A stretch of DNA of 64,000 nucleotides from Limnomonas spitsbergensis (taxonomy: Eukaryota > Chlorophyta > Chlorophyceae > Chlamydomonadales). The translations under genes and the position numbers were made by a program. Location of the stretch: positions 2,852,001-2,916,000 of the forward strand of contig JAYJMM010000028.1 in NCBI GenBank assembly GCA_037349105.1. The letters run 5' to 3'. The notes under the pieces are model-generated. The model saw only the letters and a list, made by a program, of their open reading frames with translations. It made no database searches and was not told the origin of the DNA. Below, piece by piece: positions 1 to 11,960 of the stretch (position 1 is the first letter of the stretch; each line of letters starts with the position of its first letter).

Positions 1-2339
1 TGATTGTCGTACCCAAACAACAACTGGTCACTGTGATACCGTAACTGATATTGGGCATGCCCTGACAAATGTGATGTCTTAGTTGCAGTTCAACCAGCTT
101 GCCTTCAAGAAAACTGACAATCACTGGTTTCAGTGGTGTGAAGCGTGCCTCAACCTATGCCTCCTACCGTACAAGAGCATTCACAGCATTTTGAGTGCAA
201 TTCCAGCCCACATGCACAGCTTTCAGCCAACAAACAAAACATCCCACATTTATGCAGAATTTGACATGCATTTGCAACTTCTGCCCGAATCTGGAGCACT
301 GCAATGCATGCACATTACCCTAGCCCTTTCATGCATGCACATGATCCCGCCCTCAAACGCCCCACCCGCATACGCACCACATGCATGCACATCTCCCGCC
401 CACATGCACAGTGCATGTATGCACACTCCCATGCCCTTCATCACCCCGTGTGCATCCACGTTGTTTCAATGCACAGCTCATTGCCCCGGTCTAGTATTCA
501 AGACATAAAAAGATGTACAAGTCGTCGGTGTACGGCACCACAGTAGATTATAGACATAAAAAGATGTACAAACCGACCAGCAACCGACCGTCGTCAGACA
601 GTCCTCACTGACCATCGCTCGCGCTCGTCACCACGGCCTCGTAGTAATGATAACATCTACATCGCTGGTGTATTTAGCTGCTATTATCTATCATATCTTG
701 TCGAGTGGAACAGCGAGAGGAAACCGTGCGTCAGAGAGTGAACAGCGATGACTGTCTGGGAGCGTGCCTGCTACAGCTGACAGCTGGGATTCAAACTGTG
801 TTCACACTTTTCACACTCGTGTCACTGCCAGTCGATGCTGCTCTGGCTTGCCGCTGCTCGCGATCGCTTGTGAATACGCTTTTAATATATATTGTACCGC
901 AAATTCACAGCCCCTGCCCTCATTCGCGGCCATCCACATGCATTCTCAGCCCCTGACCATGAACACAACACCCATGCTTGCACATTCAGCCCCCGCTTGC
1001 TCAGCACCACCACTTGCAAATTCAGCCCCGGCAGGCACAGCAGTACATCACCCCAACACGCACATTCAGCCCTTTGCATTGCAAGAAATGCTGAATTGCG
1101 TGTGTTGGTCTCCCCATGGGTGCGCCCCCCAGGCCCCCACCCCCCGCACAGTCCCAGATGGGCAGCCTCTCCAAGTTTCATACATAGTGCATGTGGTGCA
1201 TGACGGAATCCGGTGGTTTTGAGAGTGGCCTGCGCGGTAAGTTTTTTTTAATGAGACAAGTCTGAATGAAGCCATGAATGAATCCATCTAAATGAAGCCA
1301 CGTCAAAAATACTGCGTTCATACCAGGTCGGACCCACCAATACAAAGTGCCCCCCCCCCCACATAGCCGTATATAGAACCGGGGCCTATAGCCGCCATTA
1401 CACGTGGTGATTCTTCTCCTTCTGTCTCTCCTTCAGTTGGCCTGCCCCTTGGGGCTAAGGCTTTTGGGATAGCGAGGATACCAGGGAGGGGAGGGCAACC
1501 AGCGGTTCTGGGGCGGGAAATTTTGTGAAAGCGTGCAATTTGCAAAGTGGAAGCCAGGAAATGGACGATTTTTTATTTGAAGCTTGTATGCGCCAGGCTT
1601 GAGCCAGGCGAATGCCGATTTGGCGCCCTCGATGTGGCGTGTCCGAACTGGGCTGTCATACGACCTTGAGGCCACGTTTATCAGTTGTAGCCTTTCATTA
1701 CACCATAATATTTTGCTCTATCAACTCAGTTAAGCAAGTGATCGCTGATTCACGGACAGCTGGCCTGTCAGGGACGTCAGGTCGTAGAACTTTTTTGTCC
1801 GCTACTTTCTACACTCGGAATTCAAAACATTTGAAACGTGTATCATAGTCGATCGAAATGTAAGAGTACGATAGGTGAAGGCGGGTGCTTGCGTCTTCAA
1901 GCGGGCCTACCAGTTGACCCAGCACAGCCAGAGGCCCCTGGCCAGAGGTTTATCTGTCCCAGTGGGCAGCCACCTAGGCAAAAGCGGCAGCAGAGCCAAA
2001 TTCAAAGCAAATGGAGGACTCGGAATAAGATATCATGGCTTCCTCTCTGTTTGACTAATCTAGTATCATTAACATGCATTACGACAATGGGCCTTCATGC
2101 AAGGAACATCCCATGTGGAATCAAAAACAACTCTCTCTATAACTCCCTTCATCCCAATACCAGTACATTAGTTCCAGCAAAAATCAAATGGGTCATGGCT
2201 GCCGTCATTGACACCTAGGGCTGCACCGGCTGCATCGCTCGCTTTTGCTTCTTGGCATGCTGGTTGCATGTGTGGAGGCTGGGGCGTGCACAACACTTTG
2301 AGCAGTGAGGGCAGTCTCCAGCAACTGTTGCCCACCCAA
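1..2339. other. Gene-free flank
   Basis: I see no credible coding region here. Open frames are short, carry no recognisable domain, and lie in a C-rich sequence with many TGCATGCA-like words (about 300-480). Around 950-1080 there is a loose repeat of ATTCAGCCCC-type segments. A 20-bp direct repeat is listed separately. Confidence 0.5.
501..571. repeat. 20-bp direct repeat
   Basis: AGACATAAAAAGATGTACAA occurs at 501-520 and again, identical, at 552-571. It could be a small tandem duplication. I see no element between the copies. Confidence 0.7.
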
Positions 2340-2363
2340 CACACCCACGCGGCCACTCTGGGT

Positions 2364-2780
2364 GGGACGCACTTGCTTTTGTGGACTGTGCTGTGGGCAT
2401 TATTGAGGGTTAGTCTCCAGGGTTTCTGAGGCCGATGTTGTTGTCCTTTCTGGCCTTCTCTTTTGGTCCTTTTTGTTATTGTTGTTGTTTGCCCCCTTTT
2501 TAGTCTCTTCTCTTCTCCCTTCTGATCAGTGGGGCACCCTCGCGGCCAAGCAGGGGTGGGATACGCTTGTTTTTGTGGACTTTTCTTTTCTTAGAGGCTT
2601 TGTTGACGGCTAGTCTCTAGTAGAACTCAGGTGTTGGCCTTGGTCTTCTTTGCCTTCCCGGCCACTCTTTTCAATACTTTCCCCCTCTCTTCCTTTTAGT
2701 TCCATCTTTACTCCCTTCTGAACAGTTCGGCGCCCACGCGGCCGAGCTTTGAGCGGGCTCAGAGGTGTAACGTTATTGAC
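2364..2780 (+). mobile_element. Two 5'-truncated LINE tails in tandem
   Basis: Two head-to-tail copies (about 2364-2545 and 2546-2780) match the 3' end of the LINE at 18940-21597. Each begins near GTGGGA-CGCACTTGCTTTTGT, runs through a pyrimidine-rich stretch and reaches the motif CGCCCACGCGGCCGAGC. The second copy ends in AGAGGTGTAACGTTATTGAC. Loss of the 5' part is typical of target-primed reverse transcription. Boundaries were set by eye. Confidence 0.6.
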
Positions 2781-3081
2781 CTTCGGGGGGGGGAGATTTC
2801 ATTCTCCTTTGTGATCTCCTCCTTCTTTCCCTCTTACTTTAATTTCCTTTTCTTTTCTCCCAACGGGACACTTGGGCACCCACGCGGTTGCTGAGTCGCG
2901 AAAAAACAAACATTGGGTAGGGGACAGTGTCCCCGACTAAAACGTCTACAACAAGAGTAGATGCAAGAGAGGCAGCCGCCTCTCTTGCACCAGGGCACCA
3001 AATCCTAAAACCTACCGGAAGAGGCCGCTGCAAGAGAGGCAGCCGCCCTGCCCCACCACGGCTGTCCCCTCCCAGATGTTA

Positions 3082-3140
3082 TTAATGACGTTACACCTCT
3101 GGGCCATGCTGAAATGAAGCTCGGCCGCGTGAGGCTCGGC
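3082..3140 (-). mobile_element. LINE 3'-tail fragment
   Basis: This is the reverse complement of the LINE terminus: AATGACGTTACACCTCTGGG followed by GAAGCTCGGCCGCGTGAGG. It lies opposite in orientation to the pair just upstream. The neighbouring CCACCACGGCTGTC segment recurs inside the LINE at about 19290. Confidence 0.5.
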
Positions 3141-3498
3141 CACGGCTGTCTCCTCCCAGATGTGAGTGGCACACTAGCGGTAGGACTGAACTGCCATCAT
3201 GCCCCCACCTGCCGCGGCGCCACAGCCACAGTGTTTCTTTTCCGGTGCAGGGTTTAGGGTTTATATGGTACCACATAGCATGCTCACGAAGAACCGTACC
3301 CCAGGTCGGATTTGCTAGATCTCTTCCTGAAAAAACACAGATTAAATTTGGACAGCAGTTCGGCCGGCTGGCCGGCCGATCGAACGGCCAGCGCCGAACT
3401 GCAGCGCGGCTGCATCCGAGTAGAATTTCAAGGTCCGTGACTCCCTGCTGCACGGCTTGACAGTTGTGGCGACCATGCTGGCCCTGCCGTACCTGCTG

Positions 3499-3790
3499 GC
3501 CCTTGCTGGCCCCTGCTGGACCTGCTGTGTCAGCTGCCCCTGCAGTGCGCTAGCTGTCCTTGCAGGCCTCGTTGTCTCAGCTGTCCCAGCAGGCCCTTGT
3601 GACCCAGCTATCTGCCGCAGCACTGGATGTTCCTGCTGGCCTTACATTCTCAGCTGTCCCTTCAGGCCCTTGCAGGCCCCTGCTGGACCTGCTGTGTCAG
3701 CCAGCCCTGCAGGACGCTAGCTGTCCTTGCAGGCCTCGTCGTCCCAGCTGTCCCAGCAGGCCCTTCTGACCCTCAGCTGGCACCGCTAGG
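3499..3790. repeat. 167-bp tandem duplication, CTG/CAGG-rich
   Basis: The segment around CCCCTGCTGGACCTGCTGTG at 3510 recurs at 3677 with the same downstream order (CTAGCTGTCCTTGCAGGCCT, then TCCCAGCAGGCCCTT). The offset is about 167 bp. The open frames across it are translations of the repeat, not a recognisable protein. Confidence 0.6.
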
Positions 3791-4951
3791 AGCACCAGGG
3801 CGCCCATGCAGCTCATTAGCAATCCCTGCTGTTCCAGCCCTTGTGACCGATTATGTGCCTGGCTGTTGTACAACGCAGTGAAGAGCATGGCCAGGGTCTC
3901 CCTCCAGCAGGTCGCCCATGCAGCGCTACCTGTCTCTGCTGTTCCAGCTCACCTGGGGTGGCTGAACGAGGTTTAGCTGTGCGGATGCTGGTGGCCAGAA
4001 GAGAAGGGGTCAAGGGAGTGAGCTGGCCGGAAAGCCATAAGGGCAGCGAGGAGGGGGAAAGGCAGAGAAGAGGGCGAAGTGCAGCGCAGAGAGCGGAAGG
4101 TAGAGAAGAGGGCGAGAAGAGGTGCTTCACCGCGGTCCTTCGCGGTTGATCTGAAGCCCGTCGTCGAGGCAACATATTTGAATTCTGGAAGTTCTGATCC
4201 ATGAGCACAATCGCTATTTCTCCAGGCGGGATCTGCGTCTTGCCGAGTCCAGGGGTGTGCCGAAATCATGGTTGCGCAAAGTTCTGGCTCTGCCAGCTGC
4301 TGACATGGGCTGATGCAGATGCATGGCTAAGATGCTACTGAGCTCCCGGCTGCTTCTCTCGTCCATCGTTATCCGCTTCGAAGTTCGGCTGGCGCTAGCG
4401 ATTGGCCTCAGGCTGCGGACGCCGATTCGATTGGGCAAACGGGGAACACTGTTTCGCGATATAAAGAGTCGTGAGACGCTGTGTGACACTGCGAGCTGTA
4501 ACCTTCTTGAAGGGCGTGTTACACCTGGCGCTCTTTACAGGAGGGGTGAGGCCCATTGTCCCCCCCCTATTACCATTGCCCTGCGGTGATTGCCCTGGCC
4601 ACAGCCATTGGCTCTCCGGGCAACTTTGCAACCCAACCGCCCAGGGTCCCCTTGCAACCGCCCGTACATTTCATACCGGTTCGAAAGCGCGCCATCTGCT
4701 ACCTGTCGCGTCACTGCCCAGCAGCTAACCTGTCTTGTCGCTTGCGATTGCCAATCGTGCCTGGAACACCTGTCTTGTCCAGTATTGAATTGTCACATCC
4801 ACGCGTGTCGCGTCCTGACACACCTACCGAATTCGGGCCCTCAATATATGATTGTGACATTTCCTCCTCTTTCCATTGTTATCAAGCGATTTCGCGTATA
4901 CTACCATTGGCGCTCCTCCCACTTGTCCATCCCTAGATCACATCACTGATC
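3791..4951. other. Upstream region of the NEK gene
   Basis: No coding region recognised. The last few hundred bases before 4952 presumably include the promoter and 5' UTR of the kinase, but I see no clear core-promoter motif. Confidence 0.35.
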
Positions 4952-7900
4952 ATGGCTCCCCCCGATGGACCAATGCCTCGAGTACAAAATTTCAAGGTGC
5001 GCACCTGGACATCAAGGTCATTCAGCAATCGTTTTCAAAATCTTCATGCTCTCGAATAAAACGCCAGGTTCACAAGCTGCTCGGCAAAGGCAGCTACGGG
5101 AAAGTTTACAAAGTCCAGAGGGAGTCGGACGACAAGATGTACGCCTTGAAGGAGACTGACCTCGGCTCTTTAAACCACCTCGAGCGAATGGATGCTGTGA
5201 ACGAAGTCCGTCTCTTGGTTTCGATGAACCACCCTACAGTGGTAAGTGCCGACAGGTCATGTTCCTGACCTGTCATGTCCCGTCCCATCCCATTTTCTTC
5301 CGGCATGCTACGGCCTATCCTCCTGGCAAACGCACCACCACTGCATCGCCATCGGGGGATTTGTTTGCTGCGATTGAAGGCTTGTCTGAATATCAGTTGC
5401 TGCCAAAGCGAACCATAACCGGTATCCTGCAGGAAGAAGCCTCTTGACCCAACCTGCTCCCTCCACTCCTGTCAGATCCGCTACCACGAGGCCTTCCTCA
5501 ACAACAACAAGCTGTGCCTGATGATGGAATAAAGCCCCCCTCGGCGACCCAATTAGCCCCCTAACCCGAACTGCCCCTTCAACCCTCAGATCCGCTACCA
5601 CAACTCCACACGGCCTTCCTTAGAGGAAACAAGCTTTTGTGTGGTGCTGTAGTATGCCCCCTTGGGTAACAATGTCTGTGTAATCAGCCTCCTGACCGGA
5701 CCTCCTCCCTCCACCCTGCCCCTTCCATGCTCAGATCCGCTACCACGAGGCCTTTCTGAACGGCAACAAGCTGTGCGTGGTGATGGAATACGCCCCCTTT
5801 GGCGACCTGCGCTACTACATCACCAAAGGCCAGCGCCTCAACGCCCCCTTCCCAGAGGAGGCCATCTGGCGCATCTTCTTGCAGCTGTGCAGGTGCGTCT
5901 TCACAACGGTAGCGTTCCTAATTAGGTCACGGCGTGGCGTGACAGCATACTCGCTCCCCCTCTGTGGCTCGTGGTATCGTACTATTTGGTGCTGAGCTGC
6001 CCACCATGCCCTTTTCCTCTGCCTTGTTTGGTGCGTATTCCTGCAGCTGTGTATTCACAACCCTGAACCACCTTTTTGGGCAAACCATGAAACCCGCTTA
6101 CAAGGTCAGAACCACTCAGAGGTTGTACTGCACCTTGTTTGTGTTTGGAAGAACAGCCAGCTGTCATAACAGCCTCTCCTTGAGCTGCCCATGCATGCCC
6201 TATCTGCTCGCAGTGTGGCTTTTTTTGTCTTTTCCCCTGTGTAGCGTTATGGTATTTAGATTTTTTTCGTATTTTCCTTTTTTGTCCTTTCCTTTATGAC
6301 CCCCCACCGCACGGCACCGCACAATGCCTGCCCGGAGGAGGTTCTGCCCCAAACCCAAAGATAGAAATAGGTATCGACGTTAAGTGTCACGTCACGCTCG
6401 CTCCCGCTCGCAACAGGCGGTGGTGGGCCGCCTGGAGTAGTGTCGATAGCCTCTTTGTCGTTTAGCCCTGGAGGTTTGTTAACACGTTAACAGATTTAAC
6501 CTCCACGTTGTTTGTGTTTGGAAGAGCAGCCAGGTGTCTGCAGCCTTTCGTTGAGGTGCCCATGCCAACAGGCAATTTTTGTCAGGCCAACCCAGGTCCG
6601 ATGGGAACCAAACCTTCCCCTACATCCCTACGCCCGGTGTCTCAACAGCTGGGCCTGATTTAGCTGAATTGCGGCTGAAGCACCCTGAAATGAACAGCGG
6701 CCCATGCTTGCCCCCTGCCATTTTCATTGCGTGTGATTGATTGTGACAGTGGCTTCACACTGGGTTCTCGATTTCTGAGTGTGTTGGGGGGGGGCCATAG
6801 CTGGTTGTGACACCCCCCGCCGCTGTCATCACTTTGGTGTTGAGTCCTGTCTGGTGTTGAGCCCTGTTTAAGTGTTAAAGTGCCCTCTTCCCTATTTCTG
6901 CTGTGTGTAGGGGCCTGGCTGCGCTGCATGCCAGCCACATCATTCACCGAGACATCAAGCCCGCAAACATCTTCCTCTGCCAGAACGACCTGCTGAAGAT
7001 CGGTGACTTGGGCGTCGCCAAAGCCCTGAACAGGTGGGGGTCTCATGTCTTTTTGTATTTTAAACCTGTGTAATTCAAAAGGAATTAAATGCTTTCCTCT
7101 CAGGTTTTAAACATGAAATTTTGAAATCTACAGGGCATCTATTATCGGCAACCTTAATTATCTAAATAATCAGCGACCTTATCTAGTTAATATATGACCA
7201 TGTGCATGGTATACCTAAAGCGTGGAGCCATCATCCATCTCCATCAGGGAGTCTTCAGGCAGGATGTCTATTTCAATCACCTTACACTAATACACTAAAA
7301 ACCTCGAGCGCTAATCTGGGGTTCACCATCTACCAGAATGACCAGCTGAAACCCGGTGATTTGGGCCCAGTGGTATAGGCCCTGGACAGTCGAGACCTAG
7401 TCCAGCAGGTAGCCTTGGCAAGTAACCTTGGCAGGTTTCTCTTACAGGCCAGCAGGTAGCCTGAAGCCAGCCCTCGGCAGGTAACCTCAGCAGGCCTGGG
7501 TAGTCTGAAGCCAGCCTTTGCCATCCCTGTGCCTTGTCCCTGTCCTTGCTCCTTCCCTGTCCTTTCCCCTGCTGTGTCTGATGCCAGCTCCCGTCTGCTC
7601 CTGCCTTGCACAGGATTGACTATGCCAAGACTCAAATCGGCACGCCAATGTACATGGCACCCGAGGTAAGCCAAAGGGGGCAGTGCATGTGTGAGCAATA
7701 CGAGGGTGGGGTTAGGCTATGACCCTAGGCCTGTGTACAAGGCACCTGAGAGGTTAGCCAAAGGGTTTGGTGTGTGTGTGTGTACTCAACGTGAGGGTAG
7801 AGGCGTTGACCACACTTCCCTGCGAGGCACTGGGGTGCCCACGCGGCCGAGCCTTTTTTCTTTCGCACGGCCCCCCTGGAGATATCAATTCATATTGACA

Positions 7901-10165
7901 TGTTTGCTCCTCAACATGATGTTGTATAGTTGACCTTTGGCCCCAGGTCCCAGGGCATGGCAGGGATCTCCCTTTCATAAATACCATCGTCCCCCTCTCT
8001 TGCTCAATTTCAACACGTGGGTATAGAGCTGCTTTGACCTCCATTTCCAGAGCAATGTAGGGCTATCTTTCATCATCGTCATCGCCGCTACTCCTCCCCC
8101 CTTGCCCACTTGACATATAAGTAGAATGGCATCGTGTAGGGAAGGAGCACTATGACTTCATGGCCAAATATATGGTACAGTCGCAGGCCATTCCCAGCAT
8201 GTTCTCTTTCATCCTCATCCTCATTATATGGTTACGGTGTGGACGAGGCCACGGCCCATGCCGCACTGTTTCCTTAATCTACACGCCCCTGCGGGGCGTA
8301 GCTTTCTTTCATCCTCATCGTCACTGCCCCCTTCCCCTCGACCTTGATTCCTGGCAATGTAGGGTTCCCGTTCATCCCGTCTCCATCCCCCCTGTCCTCT
8401 TTTCGACCTCCTGATTCTCACAGCAGGGCTCTCTTTCACCATATCCCGTCTCTATCCCGTCCCTCACTTTCCGCCCACTTTCAGGTTTGGAGCGGCAAGC
8501 TGTACTCCTACAGCAGTGACTTGTGGTCCCTGGGCTGCGTGGTTTATGAGATGATGATGTTCAAGTGAGTGGGGGTGCGATGTTTGCGATGGCGGAGCGG
8601 GGCCCCGCACCCGTGGTGTATGAGATGATGATGTGTAAGTCAGTGGGGGGTGCGATGCTTTGGATGGCGGAATCATCTGCTGTGCATGGCCCTATCGTAA
8701 AAGGCTGTGGGTGGTTGCGTTCACTTTGAGACAAAAACAACTTGATTCCCTCCTCCCTTCACCCATCCCCGCCTAAACCTGATTCCTTCCTCCCAGCTCC
8801 CCCTCTTCCCCTTCCTTCTCGCAGGGTCCCCCATTTTTATATATATAATGTATATGGCCTAGACCTGATTCCCTCCTCCCCGCTTCCGTGTCCCGCTTCT
8901 CGCAGGGTCCCCATCGAGGGTCGCTCCATGCAAGAGCTCAAGGTCCGCGTCAGCGGCGGCCGCTACACGCCCATCACTGCCGGCCGCTACAGCCCTGAGC
9001 TCATCAGTTTCTGCCACGGCCTGCTGAGCCTCGACCCCAAGCGCAGGCCCTCACCTGACGCCATCCTGACGTCGTCGGCGTCCGCCAAGTGGCTGCGGGT
9101 GCTGCCCGTCCCGACGCCCTCGCAGCGCTGGTCTGAGAACGGGGGACCGTCCGCCCTCAACGCCTTGCCAGGTGCGTGTGTGCTCAACGCTCTCCTGCAG
9201 GGTGGGCCATGACCTAATCCTTAACTAAGTTAAACCTATTATAAGATAACATTTGGAAATACCATAGCGTCCATTTTCTTACCGGTCTGTTTCCATTTTT
9301 GCCGCACCCGTACTGTACTGTGCTGTACCGTGTGCCCACACCGTATTTCTGCCCTGGGTAACCCTGCTCTCCTGAAAACGCAGGAGAGCTGCCTAGGCTG
9401 GCTGGCTGCTCGCTCCACGTCATTTATGTTGTTGCATCCTCCTTTTTCCATATGTGGCCCCCTTCGCACTTTGCATCTGTCCTCATGCAGTATCTTTGCA
9501 TCTGCTTCCCGTGCCTTTGCCCACATTTTGCATCTGGCCCCATGCAGTCCCATGCACATGCTGCACAGCCCGATGTAGTCTGGCAGTGCATGGTTCAATG
9601 CTCTGACTTTTTCTGACTAACCTCCTCCCTCTTTTCTTGCAAATTGCGCACAGGTGGCAACAAGATGATGAACACCATCATTGTGCCGCGTGACATCCGT
9701 CAGCTGCCCCGGGTTTTGCCGCCTCCCTCCTACGACATGCCCCCCCAGAGCAACGCCCCTTCGCCCAGAGACCTGCCCTCGCCCAAGGACCCTTCTCCCC
9801 GGAACGGGCCGGCATCCCGGGAACCCTCACCGAGGAACGGGCCGTCGTCCCGTGACCCTTCGCCTCGGAACGGGCCAGCAGGCCCCAGGGACTTGATCTC
9901 TCCCAAGGACCAAGCCGTGCCCAGGCCGCGTGTGCCTGTCCCGTCGATTGTTCAGCCCAAAGTGGCGGTGGCTCCGGGGTACCGCGCGTATAATTACATC
10001 CTTGCGCATGGAGCTGCGGCGGCAGGGGGGGTGGGGGCGAACAGGGGGGCGGGTGCGGGACTTCCGCCGCAGCATGGGAAGGGGCAGCAGCCTAGGCGGC
10101 AGGGCTCAATCGAGCAGCTGGCGGCAGGCGGGCGACCCGGGCAGCGCCGGGTTTCATGCACTTGA
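4952..10165 (+). CDS. NIMA-related (NEK-family) protein kinase
   Basis: Serine/threonine kinase, 469 aa, in eight exons: 4952-4996, 5068-5241, 5735-5892, 6911-7033, 7614-7665, 8485-8564, 8906-9171, 9654-10165. All junctions are GT-AG and the frame is kept throughout (1410 nt). Seen in the protein: glycine loop GKGSYGKVY, catalytic lysine in YALKETD, HRDIKPAN, the metal-binding motif as DLG (GDLGVAK) instead of DFG, activation segment GTPMYMAPE, and SDLWSLGC. Lobe spacing and the ALKE motif fit the NEK family. NEKs act on centrosomes, basal bodies, cilia and mitosis; the Chlamydomonas FA2 kinase is one relative to compare, but I cannot assign orthology. The last exon encodes a low-complexity tail with repeated SPRNGP/SPRD units. 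ATG 4952 was chosen because it opens a short exon in frame with the kinase. Introns carry decayed copies of exon edges, listed separately. Confidence 0.9.
5443..5550 (+). pseudogene. Ghost copy of NEK exon 3 (first)
   Basis: A pyrimidine tract, CAG and then ATCCGCTACCACGAGGCCTT (from 5476) duplicate the acceptor and start of the true exon 3 at 5735. The copy continues through AAGCTGTGCCTGATGATGGA, where the codon matching Tyr of MEYAP is a stop (TAA, 5530-5532). Splicing to this acceptor would truncate the kinase, so it is most likely a dead duplicate inside intron 2. Confidence 0.85.
5561..5670 (+). pseudogene. Ghost copy of NEK exon 3 (second)
   Basis: A third, more decayed version of the same exon start: CCTCAG then ATCCGCTACCACAACTCC, then GGAAACAAGCTTTTGTGTGG and a TAG. 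It sits between the first ghost and the functional exon. Three tandem copies of one exon edge therefore exist, and only the last is open. Confidence 0.8.
6038..6064 (+). repeat. Short ghost of the NEK exon 3 donor
   Basis: CTGCAGCTGTGTATTCACAA resembles the true exon-3 end and donor at about 5880-5907 (GCAGCTGTGCAG, then GTGCGTCTTCACAAC). It lies about 160 bp downstream inside intron 3. Confidence 0.5.
7328..7389 (+). pseudogene. Ghost of NEK exon 4 end
   Basis: ATCTACCAGAATGACCAGCTG through GGTGATTTGGGCCCAGTGG to GGCCCTGGACAG parallels the end of exon 4 (CTCTGCCAGAACGACCTGCT ... GGTGACTTGGGCGTCGCC ... GCCCTGAACAG). A TAG breaks the frame, and the base after the final CAG no longer makes a GT donor. 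Confidence 0.75.
7721..7765 (+). pseudogene. Ghost of NEK exon 5 end and donor
   Basis: GTGTACAAGGCACCTGAGAG then GTTAGCCAAAGGG parallels the real end of exon 5, ATGTACATGGCACCCGAG, and its donor GTAAGCCAAAGGGG. The duplicated block spans exon and intron sequence. Confidence 0.7.
8611..8670 (+). pseudogene. Ghost of NEK exon 6 end and donor
   Basis: GTGGTGTATGAGATGATGAT then GTGTAAGTCAGTGGGG and TGCGATGCTTTGGATGGCGG duplicate the exon-6 end and following intron bases at 8540-8594. The unit is about 75 bp. This ghost keeps a good GTAAGT donor-like site. Confidence 0.8.
8741..8831 (+). repeat. Duplicated acceptor region of NEK exon 7
   Basis: Pyrimidine-rich CTGATTCC-TTCCTCCC followed by CTTCTCGCAGGGTCCCC (ending near 8831) repeats the true acceptor context at 8869-8911 (CTTCTCGCAG then GGTCCCCATC). 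The upstream copy leads into AT-rich sequence, not the conserved kinase sequence. Confidence 0.75.
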
Positions 10166-10964
10166 GAGCCTTGTCCTGGCAGAGTGCATCTCGCAACGCA
10201 ATTGGATGGCCCCTCACTAGTAGGCAGCATGCTACGACTCCCTTGTTCGTGTCGGTGAGGTTATAATTTGCAGCCCTGCTAAGAAGGCTTGGCCGTATGC
10301 CACGCCCTGGTTTGTGTCAGTGACCTGCCACCTCTTTGGCCCTGCTCAGAAAGGCGGGCTGTCGGCGCCCTTGTTTGCAACATTTACCTTGCGTCTGTTC
10401 CCCTGACGGGTTCACTATTTTTTGTGGTTTCTTAAGAAGCAAGGCAGGCCTTGTTTCAGCGTGCCTTGATTTGTCAACCTTGGGAGAGAAAAAAATTATA
10501 CCGTAAGGATGCCTTTTATTGATGGCATGCCTTTCATGACTGATTGTCAGGGGGGATGCAGGCTGTTTGGGGGGTGTTTCCTTGTAACATCAAAAAGCAG
10601 GGGCAGGGGATTGGCGGGGGGAGATAAGGGGCTTTTCCTGTCCCCGGATTGTCGATGTGTTGCGATGAATGGCTGCACCTTAGTCCTGCATCGGTACAAG
10701 TATGCAGGCTGTATGTGTGTTACCTTGTCATATCAAAGCAGTGGGGAGAGGAAGGGGGGACAATAAGAGATGTTTTGCTGGTCCCTGGTTGTCTATACCA
10801 GTATGCAGGCTGTCTGTGTCTTTGTTTGTAATAACAAAGTAGGGGGGGACAACGGAACTTCTTCCTCTTGTGAACTTCCTTTCCTTTCTTTCCTCTCGTG
10901 CCTTCTCCCTTGGCTTGGCTTTCCTAGCTGACTTCATGTTTTGCCGACGTGGCCCAGAAGTGTT

Positions 10965-11040
10965 GCGTCATTAGCCTCTGGGCCCTGCTGAAGAAAGCTC
11001 GGCCGCGTGGGCGCCCAACTGTTCAGATTGGTGAAAGAAG
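10965..11040 (-). mobile_element. LINE 3'-tail fragment
   Basis: Reverse complement of the LINE tail: CTCTGGGCCCTGCTGAAG, then GCTCGGCCGCGTGGGCGCCC and AACTGTTCAG. Purine-rich sequence follows to about 11100, matching the pyrimidine tract of the LINE 3' UTR. Confidence 0.6.
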
Positions 11041-11419
11041 AAACAAATAGGCAGAGGGGTGGGAAGGAGCAAAAAGCCACAAGAACATCAACAAAGAGGC
11101 CAGGCAAACTTTATCTTCTGCCCCTGCAGAGGCAAGGTGAAACATGAGTGTAACATCATTGACCCGCTCAGCGCTCGACCGCCTGGGGCTGGTAGGGGAT
11201 GAGCAAGCTCAATTCCAGCTACCATGCATAGCCAGTGGTCGAACTTGTTGAGGGCTAGTCTCTTGATGGGCTGGGGATTCGGCCTTCTTGTCCCTTGTTG
11301 TTGGTTGGAGGGGGACACTCCTTTTTCTCATGAGTCTCCTAGCAGACTTTTCGTTTGAAGACATAGCCGAGCTTCATTTTTGAGCAGGGCCTAGAGGTGA
11401 CGTCCTTACCCCAGATTAG

Positions 11420-11960
11420 GCCCAGTAGGTTTAAAAAGGTACAAACCCGCTGGGCCCTGCTGTACGCTCGGCCGTGTGGGGCTGGTAGGGAATGACTGAG
11501 CTTCGACTGATTGGCCCAGTAGGTTTATAGCGGTGCATACCCGCTGGGCTTTGCTGAACGTTCGGCCACTTGGGGCTGGTAGGGAATGACTAGGCTCAAT
11601 TCCAGCTACCATGTACGCCCAGTAGGTCTAATCTCCTATGTGTGCGAGGCCGCAGCATGGGTCTGGGGATCTAGACAGGGTGGAGAGGATCGGACCAGGA
11701 TACCTTTTAACCCTTAGGGACTTTTTTTTAGCACGGCTCAGAGGTTTAGAACAGTGCATACCCGCTGGGCCCTGCTGAACGCTCAGCCACGTGGGGCTGG
11801 TAGGGAATGACTAGGCTCAATTCCAGGAACCATGCACAGCCTGGGCCATGGTGCAGCCATGCCATCCTCCTATGTGAGGGGGCAGGAACATGGATCCCGG
11901 CGCTCTAGTCGGGGAGAGAGAGAAGATCGTGTGGCGGGTTCGATCCCTCAACCTCTGGGC
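11420..11960 (+). repeat. SINE-like dispersed repeat cluster
   Basis: Three partial copies (about 11420-11500, 11515-11640, 11726-11960) share CCCGCTGGGCCCTGCTGAAC, CTCGGCCACGTGGGGCTGG and TAGGGAATGACTAGGCTCAA. Related copies lie at 21651-21735 and 35455-35560. The segment at 11810-11940 recurs at about 35776-35930. A GGTTCGATCCC sequence at about 11937 resembles a pol III B box. The GGGCCCTGCTGAA...CTCGGCC core is shared with the LINE tail. Confidence 0.5.

Noticed and set aside
83..508. 141-aa open frame at the left edge
   Set aside because: His/Pro/Cys-rich translation of TGCATGCA-type repeats with overlapping frames on both strands.
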